Assembly (NCBI GenBank): GCA_902785705.1
Contig: CACZZN010000005.1
Coordinates: 62,001-126,000 of the forward strand
DNA length: 64,000 nt
Origin: an uncultured Veillonellaceae bacterium
GTDB lineage: Bacteria > Bacillota > Negativicutes > Selenomonadales > Selenomonadaceae
Reading direction: 5' to 3'
Both the position numbers and the translations under genes were made by a program. The notes under the pieces are model-generated. The model was given only the letters and a program-made list of their open reading frames with translations, did no database searches and was not told the DNA's origin. Shown piece by piece: positions 18,096-25,838 of the stretch (the first letter of the stretch is position 1; each line of letters opens with the position of its first letter).

Positions 18096-19028
18096 TCACA
18101 GCCCCTGCAAAAAGCCGAAGATGCTCTTCCAATAAGCCTCCGGCGCTTCCTTCATGGCATCCCCGTGCCCTGCGCCCTGCACCAGCAGCTTCTCTTTTTT
18201 CCCTGCTCCCGAGGCTGCAAAGAGCCTTTCCATCATAGCAGGGGAAATCAACTTGTCCGCATCGCCGTGAATGAACAAGGTGGGAACCTTGACCCTGTCA
18301 ATGACCTCGATCGGTGCTGCCTCTGATACTTTGGCTCCGGTCTTCCAGCCGCTTACCACATCCACACAATTCAGAATGGGAAAAGTGGGCAGCCCAAAGA
18401 GCACCCCAAGCTGCTCGCCAAACATTTCATAGGCGCTGGTATAGCCGCAATCTTCCACCACGGCGATCAACTGCGGACAGTCATCCCTGGCCGCTGCCAA
18501 GAGCGCCGTAGCCGCCCCCATGGAAACGCCGTGGAGCACGATTTTGGCCTCCGGATCACGCTCCACAATCTGCTGCGCCCAGAGCGCTATTTCCCCGCTC
18601 TCTTTGGCGCCCATCGTGATGTACCGGCCCTCGCTTTCCCCCGAAGCGCAAAGGTCAGGGGTCAGCACCTGCCATCCCTGCTCCAAGTAGGCTTCTGCAT
18701 AGTCCCTGGCGTAGCGCTGGTCGCGCCCGTAGCCGTGGATAAGGACAGCCCACCGATATCCCGGTGTCTCCGGCAGGAAATGCGTCGCAACGAGTTTCCG
18801 TCCGTCTGCTGAGATGCATTCCCACTGCTCACGACCGGCCTGCGGCAGCTTGGGAATCATCCTGCCCTTGTCCTGGATGCGCTCGCAAGCAGACGGTATC
18901 GCTAAGGGATCCTCTGCGTTCCCCCGCTTCAGGGCAAAATCCACGAAATAAGCGCCCACACCATAGCCTGCCGCTGCCAGCAAAAACAAGACAGCAATCC
19001 CGCCGCAAATGTATTTTTTGTTGAACAT
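18096..19028 (-). CDS. Membrane-anchored alpha/beta hydrolase
   Basis: 310 residues. An N-terminal membrane helix (about 8-30) precedes an alpha/beta-hydrolase domain. The nucleophile elbow is HGVSMGAATA, the acid loop FIHGDADKLI, and the catalytic His GAGHGDAM. The oxyanion region is LIHGYGRDQRY. It resembles the serine hydrolases annotated as BAAT/S9-like in Firmicutes. The substrate cannot be told from sequence. It is convergent with the phosphoesterase gene. Confidence 0.85.
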   Translation of the reverse strand: MFNKKYICGGIAVLFLLAAAGYGVGAYFVDFALKRGNAEDPLAIPSACERIQDKGRMIPKLPQAGREQWECISADGRKLVATHFLPETPGYRWAVLIHGYGRDQRYARDYAEAYLEQGWQVLTPDLCASGESEGRYITMGAKESGEIALWAQQIVERDPEAKIVLHGVSMGAATALLAAARDDCPQLIAVVEDCGYTSAYEMFGEQLGVLFGLPTFPILNCVDVVSGWKTGAKVSEAAPIEVIDRVKVPTLFIHGDADKLISPAMMERLFAASGAGKKEKLLVQGAGHGDAMKEAPEAYWKSIFGFLQGL

Positions 19029-19072
19029 CTACCCGACCTGCTTTCCAACGTAATATTGTCCAGCGTTCCATC

Positions 19073-19110
19073 GTTTCGCTCAATTATTCCTGATTTTGGA
19101 CGAAAAATGC
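19073..19110. repeat. Degraded copy of the acetyltransferase promoter/operator
   Basis: On the minus strand ATTTTTCGTCCAAAATCA then AATAATTGAGCGAAA closely match ATTTTTCCTCCAAAATCA and TATAATTGGGCGAAA at 19732-19767. The match continues into CGCTGGA. The copy has lost the -35 and TATAAT. The acetyltransferase gene lies between the two. Confidence 0.6.
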
Positions 19111-19697
19111 TATCTGTCCCAGCTTTTCTTTGCGTCATCATCTGTAATTTGACGAATCACCCTGCAAGGATTTCCTACGGCCACACTGTTAGATGGAATA
19201 TCCTTTACCACAATGCTGCCGCCTCCTATCACCACGTTGCTTCCAATCGTGACACCGGGCATGACCTGCACGCCTGCACCAATCCAGACATTATCACCGA
19301 CGACAATCGGATATGCGTATTCCAGTCCCTGATTTCTCCGTTCAAAATCGATTGGATGTCCAGACGTGTGGAAACCGCAAGATGGTGCAATGAAAACATC
19401 GTGGCCAAAAGTCACACCTCCTGCATCGAGAATCACCAAACCGTGATTCGCATAAAAATTTTCCCCCACTTTGATTCTATAGCCATAATCACACCAAAAA
19501 TCCGGCTCAATGTGAACATTCTTTCCTGTTTCTCCGATGATCGATTTAATGAACTCATGTCTCTCATCTATATTGTCTATCGCAAGGTTGTTGTATTTTT
19601 GGCAAAGAATCTTGCATTGAATTCTTTCCCTTTCAAGCTCCTTATCGTAATTGGCATCATATAGTTTCTGATGCAGCATCTTATCTTTTTCTGACAT
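19110..19697 (-). CDS. Maltose/galactoside O-acetyltransferase-like protein
   Basis: 195 residues. An N-terminal Maa helix motif (MLHQKLYDANYDKELERERI) precedes a left-handed beta-helix of hexapeptide repeats (about 70-180): VHIEPDFWCDYGYRIKVGE, the catalytic-type His in PSCGFHTSGHP, and VWIGAGVQVMPGVTIGSN. The family moves acetyl from acetyl-CoA to sugar hydroxyls. The ATG at 19697 is chosen because AAAGGAG lies 10 bases upstream and a good promoter and operator sit 45-70 bases upstream. A continuous frame to 20036 exists but crosses those signals. Confidence 0.85.
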   Translation of the reverse strand: MSEKDKMLHQKLYDANYDKELERERIQCKILCQKYNNLAIDNIDERHEFIKSIIGETGKNVHIEPDFWCDYGYRIKVGENFYANHGLVILDAGGVTFGHDVFIAPSCGFHTSGHPIDFERRNQGLEYAYPIVVGDNVWIGAGVQVMPGVTIGSNVVIGGGSIVVKDIPSNSVAVGNPCRVIRQITDDDAKKSWDR

Positions 19698-19740
19698 TTT
19701 AGAAATGCTCCTTTCATCCAGCGAATTCCATTTTCGCCCA

Positions 19741-19769
19741 ATTATATTTGATTTTGGAGGAAAAATCAA
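19741..19769 (-). promoter_or_regulatory. Promoter with overlapping 8-bp-arm operator for the acetyltransferase
   Basis: On the minus strand TTGATT and TATAAT are separated by exactly 17 bases. TTGATTTT-TCCTCC-AAAATCAA is a perfect inverted repeat covering the -35 and most of the spacer. This geometry suits a repressor. No regulator gene is adjacent. Confidence 0.7.
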
Positions 19770-19982
19770 TTCATTGGACAAAAAAGGTGCCTCCGATATC
19801 ATATCCGTTACAATGACACAGTCTTTTGCCCAGTACAGATTAAAATCCTTTTTGCCGGGTCTATACATGACATTCTGAATCCCCTGGTTCTGCAGGAACC
19901 GGAAAACATAGATGCTGCTTTCTTTTTCAACCTGTATGAAAACCGTATTCTGCGCAATCAGATGGTTTAGAAACTCGTTCAT
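19770..19982 (-). other. In-frame coding-like remnant upstream of the acetyltransferase
   Basis: An open stretch begins MNEFLNHLIAQNTVFIQVEK and runs without a stop into the acetyltransferase frame. It includes YVFRFLQNQGIQNVMYRPG and LYWAKDCVIVTDMISEAPFL. It looks like real protein but I do not recognise the family. A promoter lies between it and the acetyltransferase start, so it is more likely the tail of a lost gene than an N-terminal domain. Confidence 0.4.
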
Positions 19983-19984
19983 TA

Positions 19985-20096
19985 AATGAGCTTGGCCCAG
20001 ATTTGCGAGAATTGGCTGTCCATTGCAAGGCGACAAACCGCAGTCATAGTGGTGCTATGTCGAGGATTTGTCAACACAGGATGGGCTGAGGAATTA
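19985..20096. repeat. Dispersed intergenic repeat, copy B
   Basis: It contains CAAGG, AAACCGCAGTCATAG, GCTATGTCGAGG and CAACACAG, matching copy A at 7741-7835. The inner stem is CATAG/CTATG instead of CGTAG/CTACG. The outer ends CTTGGCCCAGATTTG and GGATGGGCTGAGG are roughly inverted copies. It separates the Fic gene from the acetyltransferase remnant. Confidence 0.6.
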
Positions 20097-20130
20097 ATCA
20101 ACACACCCTAAATTCCTTTGTTAAAAATTT

Positions 20131-21024
20131 TTATTCGTGTAGTATTTTCAAATATGCGTCCAGCCTTGCGTTGATATACCCGGCAAGCAGTCCTTCCATA
20201 GCGGAAAGATCGTGCTTGACATGGTAGGCATCAAAGGCATTGTAATACATGACCCTGTCGGTAAACTTGATGTCGATAGGCGGATATCCCGCCTTCATCA
20301 GTTCAAGGTTGACAAGCAGTCTGCCGGTTCTGCCGTTGCCGTCGATAAAAGGATGAATGCCTTCAAACTCGATATGAAACCGGGCGAGCTTTGTTACGAT
20401 GTGTTCCTCGCTTGCAGCGTAGTCCTGCAGAAGCTGTTCCATTTTCGGTTCGATAAGATACGGCTGCACAGGTTCATGATGAGCGCCCATAATGCGCACG
20501 GGAACTCTTCTATAAACGCCTCGGTCATCCTTTTTGTCTGCAAGTACAAGATAGTGGATCTGTTTAATGATGCTTTCGGTGAGAGGCGCTTTTTCTTTCA
20601 CAAGCTCTCTGACATAATCGAAAGCCTCTTTATGACCGACAGCTTCCATATGATCTTTCAGCGGTTTCTGAGCTATCGTAAGTCCACGGAGAACAAGGTC
20701 GGTTTCCCGGAGCGTCAGCGTGTTGCCCTCGATAGCGTTGGAGTTATATGTGTATTCGACTGTAAATTCCTCATTGAACCGCTCCAGTTCACCTTCGGTC
20801 AGAGGTCTTCTGCCGTCCAGCTCCACTTTTTTGCGGTTGATCTGAGACAGGATACTATCTTTCGATTTAAACCTGCCATCGACGGGCTTTTCCGCGTCAA
20901 TCGGGATCTTCCAGCCGCGTCCTTCCTGATACGCGCCGGGAATCTTGCCCTCGGAGCATAATACTCTTATTCTTCTGTCGGAAATACCCCATTTCGCGGC
21001 CGCTTCTTTTACCGTCATATACAT
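20131..21024 (-). CDS. Fic family protein with N-terminal HTH
   Basis: 297 residues. An excisionase/MerR-like DNA-binding segment (1-45: MTVKEAAAKWGISDRRIRVL) precedes a Fic domain. Its core HPFIDGNGRTGRLL carries the catalytic His and the GNGR anion site. The inhibitory helix SNAIEGN (S/TxxxEG/N) lies N-terminal to the core, so the enzyme is probably auto-inhibited. Fic proteins usually transfer AMP to protein hydroxyls. The start at 21024 has GGAGGTGA upstream. The DNA-binding domain and the repeat array at its promoter suggest self-regulation, which is inference. Confidence 0.93.
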   Translation of the reverse strand: MYMTVKEAAAKWGISDRRIRVLCSEGKIPGAYQEGRGWKIPIDAEKPVDGRFKSKDSILSQINRKKVELDGRRPLTEGELERFNEEFTVEYTYNSNAIEGNTLTLRETDLVLRGLTIAQKPLKDHMEAVGHKEAFDYVRELVKEKAPLTESIIKQIHYLVLADKKDDRGVYRRVPVRIMGAHHEPVQPYLIEPKMEQLLQDYAASEEHIVTKLARFHIEFEGIHPFIDGNGRTGRLLVNLELMKAGYPPIDIKFTDRVMYYNAFDAYHVKHDLSAMEGLLAGYINARLDAYLKILHE

Positions 21025-21052
21025 AAGCCCTCACCTCCAATCTGGATGTTTT

Positions 21053-21081
21053 ATTATACCATACTATCGGAATAATATCAA
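21053..21081 (-). promoter_or_regulatory. Consensus sigma-70 promoter of the Fic gene
   Basis: On the minus strand TTGATA (21081-21076) and TATAAT (21058-21053) are 17 bases apart, about 30 bases before the Fic start. One copy of the TTATTCCG repeat lies in the spacer and touches the -35. Confidence 0.85.
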
Positions 21082-21182
21082 GGTTATCGGAACAACATAT
21101 TACAGAATAGCGGAATAATATAAACAGTTGCGGAATAACCTCCTTCCTGTTGGAACAATGCAGCCGCAATCAGCGGAACAAT
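21068..21182 (-). repeat. Array of six TTRTTCCG repeats upstream of the Fic gene
   Basis: Plus-strand copies of CGGAAYAAYAT begin at about 21068, 21088, 21111, 21131, 21151 (first base changed) and 21174. Spacings are 20, 23, 20, 20 and 23 bases, close to two helical turns, so all copies face one side of the DNA. The innermost copy overlaps the Fic promoter. Confidence 0.8.
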
Positions 21183-21267
21183 AGAAAAGACACCCGGAAA
21201 TTTCCGAGTGCCCTTAAACATCATATTGCAATCTTGGAGTGCTTTTAATATTGTAGTTTGCGGACCG

Positions 21268-21300
21268 TTTGCAGCCTTGAAGGAGCTGCAAAGCCTTTTT
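21268..21300 (+). terminator. Isolated intrinsic-terminator-like hairpin
   Basis: TTTGCAGC and GCTGCAAA form a perfect 8-bp stem around CTTGAAGGA, followed by GCCTTTTT. No plus-strand gene precedes it, so it may be left over from a deleted gene. The rest of 21183-21480 holds only a CACCCGGAAATTTCCGAGTG palindrome (21190s) and nothing I can call a gene. Confidence 0.5.
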
Positions 21301-21481
21301 ACGAGCCGTTTCCTCGACCCCCTCATGCCGGAACATTCTCAAAACCGGCGCACCCGGATTGCAGTGTTATTCTTGCAATCTTGGCAGATCTCATCGGATA
21401 CAAGGCCAACAGTCCGGACGTTGACCGGAGCAAAACCGAAATCCTGACGCTCTGTTATGATCTCGATATACTATTTTGGTC

Positions 21482-21616
21482 TTATGAAGGTTTTTTCTCC
21501 GCTTCCTCGGCATCCCTAATCTGATAATAATCATCCATATTGACGGAGACTTTTATCGTATCATCGGGTTTTCGTCTGCCCAAGAGGCACACAGTCTCCA
21601 CATGGCTCGATTGCTC
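21482..21616 (-). pseudogene. 3'-end fragment of a 23S rRNA uracil methyltransferase gene
   Basis: The minus-strand frame reads EQSSHVETVCLLGRRKPDDT and continues to NMDDYYQIRDAEEAEKK and a stop. SSHVETV is the C-terminal motif of RumA/RlmCD enzymes (the intact gene at 25869-27245 ends SSHVETVVLMS). Only the last 45 codons remain. Upstream, TCGTTCTCGGAAA occurs at 21652-21664 and 21714-21726. Both copies sit in frames reading D(I/L)FPRT, the motif that normally precedes SHVET, so several such ends seem to be stacked here. Confidence 0.6.
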
Positions 21617-21842
21617 CAGATTGATGTCAAATATCCGTCAAATTGCTCCGTTCGTTCTCGGAAATATATCAACGGCATTTTTGACCTTAAAATAGCCATT
21701 TTTTCGACCGCACTCGTTCTCGGAAACAGGTCGATGTGGTTGTCCCTACTTATAATATGGAACCGGGCAAACTTGCCGACCGTCTCAAAACTACGCTCTG
21801 AGGAAATAAGTCCGAAATCCCATCCACTCGACCTTAGAGATT

Positions 21843-22427
21843 TTATACATCTGGTTTTTCACCAAATTCAAATCTTGCTTTTCCTGCTGCGATAGCAGCA
21901 ACAGCGACGTCCTCTTCTGTCCTATCTGGAACAACCCGTAACCCCTTCATAAACCGAGAATAGTATTCTTCTTCAATGAGTTCTTTAGGTGCCTGAATAC
22001 GACAATTGTCTGGATATTTTTCTGAAGGCCATTCCCATACATATTCCTAAATTCCGGAAAAATCTCCAACTCGAACAGCGCATAAGTTCGGTGATCCAAT
22101 AAGGACTGAAAACTTGATGTTTTCATTATCAAGCCTACGACAGAATTCTTCGCACTTTTTTATTTCGCCCAAACTCAACGGTTTGCCTTTGATCTCGAAC
22201 CACCTATTCAAGCTTGGAATATAAAAGTCTGGAAGATATCTGGTTCCATCCATTTCGAATCCTTCGATTTCATATTCATAAGTTAGACCGACTGCATTGA
22301 AAAAGACAGCCCAGCGAGCTTCAAGTCGACTACGAAATCGATGTCCGTCATATTCTGTTTCAATTGCTTTTATATCATTACTCACGGACGAATAAGCCTC
22401 TTTCTTCAAATGCAACACCATTACCAT
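21843..22427 (-). pseudogene. PDDEXK-like hypothetical gene interrupted by an in-frame TAG
   Basis: The first 126 codons encode YDGHRFRSRLEARWAVFFNA, GTRYLPDFYIPSLNRWFEIKG and so on, a family found in mobile elements whose DFYIP...EIKG spacing resembles a PDDEXK nuclease core. A TAG at 22047-22049 ends that frame. Reading through it, the same frame continues for 67 codons (EYVWEWPSEKYPD to AAIAAGKARFEFGEKP) to a TAA, which resembles the normal tail of the family. A single nonsense mutation is the simplest reading. Its start overlaps the preceding gene's TAA by one base. Confidence 0.7.
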
Positions 22428-22978
22428 TATTCATGTCTTACAAGGACTCTCTTAGTGTCCTTGTATTTTTCACGCAATGATGGGATGTTTATATCAGTAC
22501 CTAATACTTCACGAACGACGCCCCATAGACCATCTTTTTCATCCGGGAAGCTATCCATATACTGGTTAAACGGGAGTTCCATCACGAACTTTGCCTGATC
22601 CTCGATGCCTCTGCCCGGAACACCATAATCCAATATAGGAGACAACCCTGTTTTGATGTCTTTTCCAAAAACAATAACTCCTGATGCCGGTGCTCCTCCA
22701 AGCAAGGTCATGCTTATCGCAAGATCAATCATTTTATCATCAAGGCTAATCCATGAGTGATCAAAGTACAATCCTTGCCCAAGCACCTCGCCTATACATA
22801 GAGAAGGTGTATATCCGATCTCAGATAGGCAAACATATAACGCAGCGCACGAAGCGTGGCAGGCACCCCACCATTATTTTCTCTCCATGTACCTGTACAT
22901 GTTTGCCAGAACATCCCCTACATCTTCTTTATAGCCATTTTCTTTAACTGCATAACTTATTTGCTCCGGAACACTCAT
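22427..22978 (-). pseudogene. Hypothetical gene of the GmrSD operon, interrupted by an in-frame TAA
   Basis: An ATG at 22978 overlaps the GmrSD-like stop (ATGA). It opens MSVPEQISYAVKENGYKEDV and runs 34 codons to MYRYMERK, where a TAA stands at 22874-22876. The same frame then continues WWGACHASCAALYVCLSEIG, CIGEVLGQGLYFDHSWISLD and on to VLVRHE. The Cys-His and FDHSW residues look like a papain-like or transglutaminase-like core, but I cannot name the family. Restarting at the GTG at 22786 would lose the Cys-containing part. Confidence 0.65.
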
Positions 22979-25557
22979 TGTGTCTTTCTTAAACAGCAAT
23001 TCTTATATTTTTTCCCGCTTCCGCATGGACACGGATCATTTCTTCCTATTTTCATCACGCGCCCCTTCTTTATTGTTTTATAAAGGAAGTTAGCCATCTG
23101 GAGCCAATCGGTCTCGTTCTCGATGCTGACATTATTCAGCTGAATGAATACCTTGGACGATTTGATGTCGTCGCCACGGTTCCACTGGAGCGTCGTGCCC
23201 AGCGCAGATTCTATTTCTGCTTTATGTGTATACAGGCTATCGAATGCAGCCTTGTTTTCTTGCTTATTTCCTCTGCCAAATACGACCTCTGTCCGCGCCG
23301 CATCAAAGTTTGCTACGCAGCAAAGATAGAAGCCGCCTATACCAAAGAAGCCGTTGATCCAGTTATCCCTTGACGGATTAACATTGGAGAAGGAACCATC
23401 CTCGCCGTGAGCTTTCTGGATAATCGGGAGCGCGTATGTCCAATATTTTCTTCGGAGCTCGTAACGGCTACCCGGTTCATCCTCATTCACTTCGTTCTCA
23501 TCACGCAGATAAAATACCAAGTCTGCCGGATCTTCATCGTACAATTTGAAGAGACGACTCAGAACAGATAGCTTGCTCTGAGTGCTGGTGTTTGTCCATA
23601 CATAGATGCCATCGCCGATCTCAAGCGACTTCGTGAACGCATCCTGATTTGTATTGAAGTGGAGAGCAATGTTCTCCTCCTCCGACATGGCCAGCTTAGT
23701 GATAATGGCCTTATCCTCGGCATACAGAATCTGAATAACCTTCTGGAACATCTCAACCCAGCTCGTTACCGGCTGCTCAGTGTTTTTAAAGGTGAACTTC
23801 GCAATCAGTCGTCCGGTCAGTTCGCCCTCATCCTCAAGCGTATAAGTGTCAAGCTGCTTTTCTTCCGGTTTATATTCTGTGACAGGTGCTGCCCAGATTG
23901 ACAGAGCCCGACCCATGAGATATTCGCTGCGCTCCTCCAGCTCCGCCAGCGTCCACTTGTCCTTCTTGGCAATCCAAGTATTCATGCGGATACCACTGTC
24001 ATCGAAACCGTTCTGCATGGTTCTCTTTTCAGTGAAAGAGCTATTGCTGTATTTCGAGTTGTAGGCCGTCAGCGTAAGATTTGCCATGCGATGCAACCAC
24101 AGCTCATGTATCTGCTCATAGTCATCGCCCAGCTCCTTCTGCCACACCGGTGTCAGATGCTGAGGCATAATGTGCTCAATCGAATAGGTGCCGTCATCAC
24201 AGTGACGGTATACATCCTTATCCTCCGAAGTACCGAAGTTCTCGAAGCGCTCAAGAATGTAAATCTTATTCTTGCTGTTCATCAGATAAACTGGACGTTC
24301 CTCAAATGCCGCCTTAAACTCCACATCGTCCGGGAAGCGGGCACGCTCTTTCTTGGAAAGAAGTGCATACTTGAGCTTCTCGACATAGTTATCCTCGGTA
24401 CCGTCGTATCGTATGATCTCTCGGTGCAGCATGAGGAAGATTTTATTCAGAGCATTTGTCGGCAGGTCACACATCGTCCGGCGGAACAGGTAATTCTCTG
24501 TCGTCAGGAAAATCTCAGTGACCTGTGCCAACGTCAGTTTGTTTTCGTTATATAGGCGCAGCACTTCGAGGAAATACGGCCTTGTTACCGTAGTCTCCAA
24601 ACGATTCAGTCGGTCAATACAAGCGTCAAGGGCGGCACTGCCAGAATTACCATCAAGGAGAATCTGGTACCGCTTTGCGTAGGCCAGCATCTCGGCAAGG
24701 AGTGGTTCCGTTTCGATTTTTCCAAGCTCCACAAAGTCCTTAAAATTGATGTAGATCTTCTTCTGCTGCGGGATGGCCTGCTGCTTCACACTCAGGTAAT
24801 CCCGGATAAAGGCGCTTACATCATACTTCGTGCAAACCTCGATCTTATTCCAGTATTTCTCGTAATAATCCTCCTGCTCCTTAGAAGGCAAGCCCATCAA
24901 TATGAAATTTCTGATCTTATCACCTTCACTGAGGTCAAGACCGGTCGAGTTCAGGCTCTCAAAAATGAGCTGCGGATTGTCGTCCATATCCAGTCGGATG
25001 TTTATAATCTCCAGACAGCAGATCGCATCGTAAAGCTGATCGATGGTGATTTCCTGTTTCTGAATGCGGTCATAAAAATAATCGTAATTCACAGTCAGAT
25101 TGGACTCGCGGATATGCTCTGTCGGATCAGAGAACAGCTTCCCGAAAGCCGTCTGGTCATTCTTTACCGGTTTGAGCTTGATACGGGTATCCTCCGGCTT
25201 CCACTTGTCCACGAGGTATTCCTCGAAAATTCGCTGCTTCAGATTAGCGGTCTCCGGCACAATGACACCCTTATCAATCAAGTTATACATGGCAAGGAAC
25301 AACAGCGAAACTGTCGTAAGACGCTGCTGGCCATCAATGATCAGAAACTCCTCATTGTGCCCATCCGGATTATAGACAGAAACAAGACTCCCGAAAAAGT
25401 GACTCTTCCGGTTCCCCTTGATGATCTTTACAAGATCATCATACAGCTGCTTGCAGTTTTCGGTTTTCCAGTCATAGTTTCTCTGATAAACCGGAATGAC
25501 AAACCGCTTGTCTGAGCCCTCCATATATTTAACGAATTTGCATTCTGAACCTTTCAT
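22975..25557 (-). CDS. GmrSD-like DUF262/DUF1524 restriction protein with DUF4268 and SEC-C tail
   Basis: 860 residues. The DUF262 (ParB/Srx-like) N-terminal domain has IPVYQRNYDWK and IIDGQQRLTT (DGQQR). DUF1524 carries an HNH-type core, SIEHIMPQHLTPVW and HRMANLTLTAYNSKYSN. A DUF4268-like region follows (about 700-830, DNWINGFFGIGGFYLCC). The last 25 residues are a SEC-C zinc motif, RNDPCPCGSGKKYKNCC. GmrSD proteins are type IV enzymes that cut modified phage DNA using NTP. The SEC-C tail is an uncommon addition. Two further genes overlap it in one operon. GAGGAGG precedes the ATG. Confidence 0.9.
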   Translation of the reverse strand: MKGSECKFVKYMEGSDKRFVIPVYQRNYDWKTENCKQLYDDLVKIIKGNRKSHFFGSLVSVYNPDGHNEEFLIIDGQQRLTTVSLLFLAMYNLIDKGVIVPETANLKQRIFEEYLVDKWKPEDTRIKLKPVKNDQTAFGKLFSDPTEHIRESNLTVNYDYFYDRIQKQEITIDQLYDAICCLEIINIRLDMDDNPQLIFESLNSTGLDLSEGDKIRNFILMGLPSKEQEDYYEKYWNKIEVCTKYDVSAFIRDYLSVKQQAIPQQKKIYINFKDFVELGKIETEPLLAEMLAYAKRYQILLDGNSGSAALDACIDRLNRLETTVTRPYFLEVLRLYNENKLTLAQVTEIFLTTENYLFRRTMCDLPTNALNKIFLMLHREIIRYDGTEDNYVEKLKYALLSKKERARFPDDVEFKAAFEERPVYLMNSKNKIYILERFENFGTSEDKDVYRHCDDGTYSIEHIMPQHLTPVWQKELGDDYEQIHELWLHRMANLTLTAYNSKYSNSSFTEKRTMQNGFDDSGIRMNTWIAKKDKWTLAELEERSEYLMGRALSIWAAPVTEYKPEEKQLDTYTLEDEGELTGRLIAKFTFKNTEQPVTSWVEMFQKVIQILYAEDKAIITKLAMSEEENIALHFNTNQDAFTKSLEIGDGIYVWTNTSTQSKLSVLSRLFKLYDEDPADLVFYLRDENEVNEDEPGSRYELRRKYWTYALPIIQKAHGEDGSFSNVNPSRDNWINGFFGIGGFYLCCVANFDAARTEVVFGRGNKQENKAAFDSLYTHKAEIESALGTTLQWNRGDDIKSSKVFIQLNNVSIENETDWLQMANFLYKTIKKGRVMKIGRNDPCPCGSGKKYKNCCLRKTQ

Positions 25558-25563
25558 CTGTCT

Positions 25564-25725
25564 TTATTCCTCCTCGTTTGATAGCGAGGCCTTCAGTTTT
25601 AATTTCCCGGTACTGCCATCCTTCACGACATACTCCGGATTTTCCTTGATAAATCGCGCCGACTCACGCGAGAAGCCATTTCTCTGCAAAAGGATCGTCA
25701 GCGGATTTGTGGTGCCGTATTCAAC
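25564..25725 (-). pseudogene. C-terminal stub of a DEAD/DEAH-type helicase
   Basis: About 54 codons read HYVEYGTTNPLTILLQRNG, FSRESARFIKENPEYVV and KLKLKASLSNEEE. From memory this matches the C-termini of large DEAD/DEAH helicases found in defence islands. The frame has a stop just upstream and no helicase motifs, so the 5' part is gone. It ends 7 bases before the GmrSD-like start, the position of an upstream operon partner. Confidence 0.5.
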
Positions 25726-25838
25726 ATAGTGACATCTATCGTGGCAACTCAACTCTCACACTTTTTGAGCTAATTTGCCCTTCGATAAGTTACCGAGAAG
25801 CATTTGGTCTGCCCGATGTTAAATTCCTCCGATTGTCC

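Noticed and set aside
21053-21182. CRISPR array interpretation of the phased repeats near the Fic gene
   Set aside because: Repeat units are about 9-11 bases with 10-14-base gaps, far below CRISPR repeat and spacer sizes, and no cas genes are present.
21183-21480. Small plus-strand and minus-strand frames downstream of the Fic repeat array
   Set aside because: No start signals, no recognisable motifs, and the frames overlap repeat and hairpin structure. Treated as non-coding debris.
21602-21895. 97-codon plus-strand frame over the methyltransferase scars
   Set aside because: It lies opposite recognisable RumA-like fragments and the tail of the TAG-interrupted gene, so it is a shadow.
22427-22786. 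Treating the 119-codon frame starting at GTG 22786 as a complete gene
   Set aside because: Homologous-looking sequence (WWGACHASCAALYVC) continues upstream in the same frame to a TAA, and an ATGA overlap with the GmrSD-like gene marks the real start.
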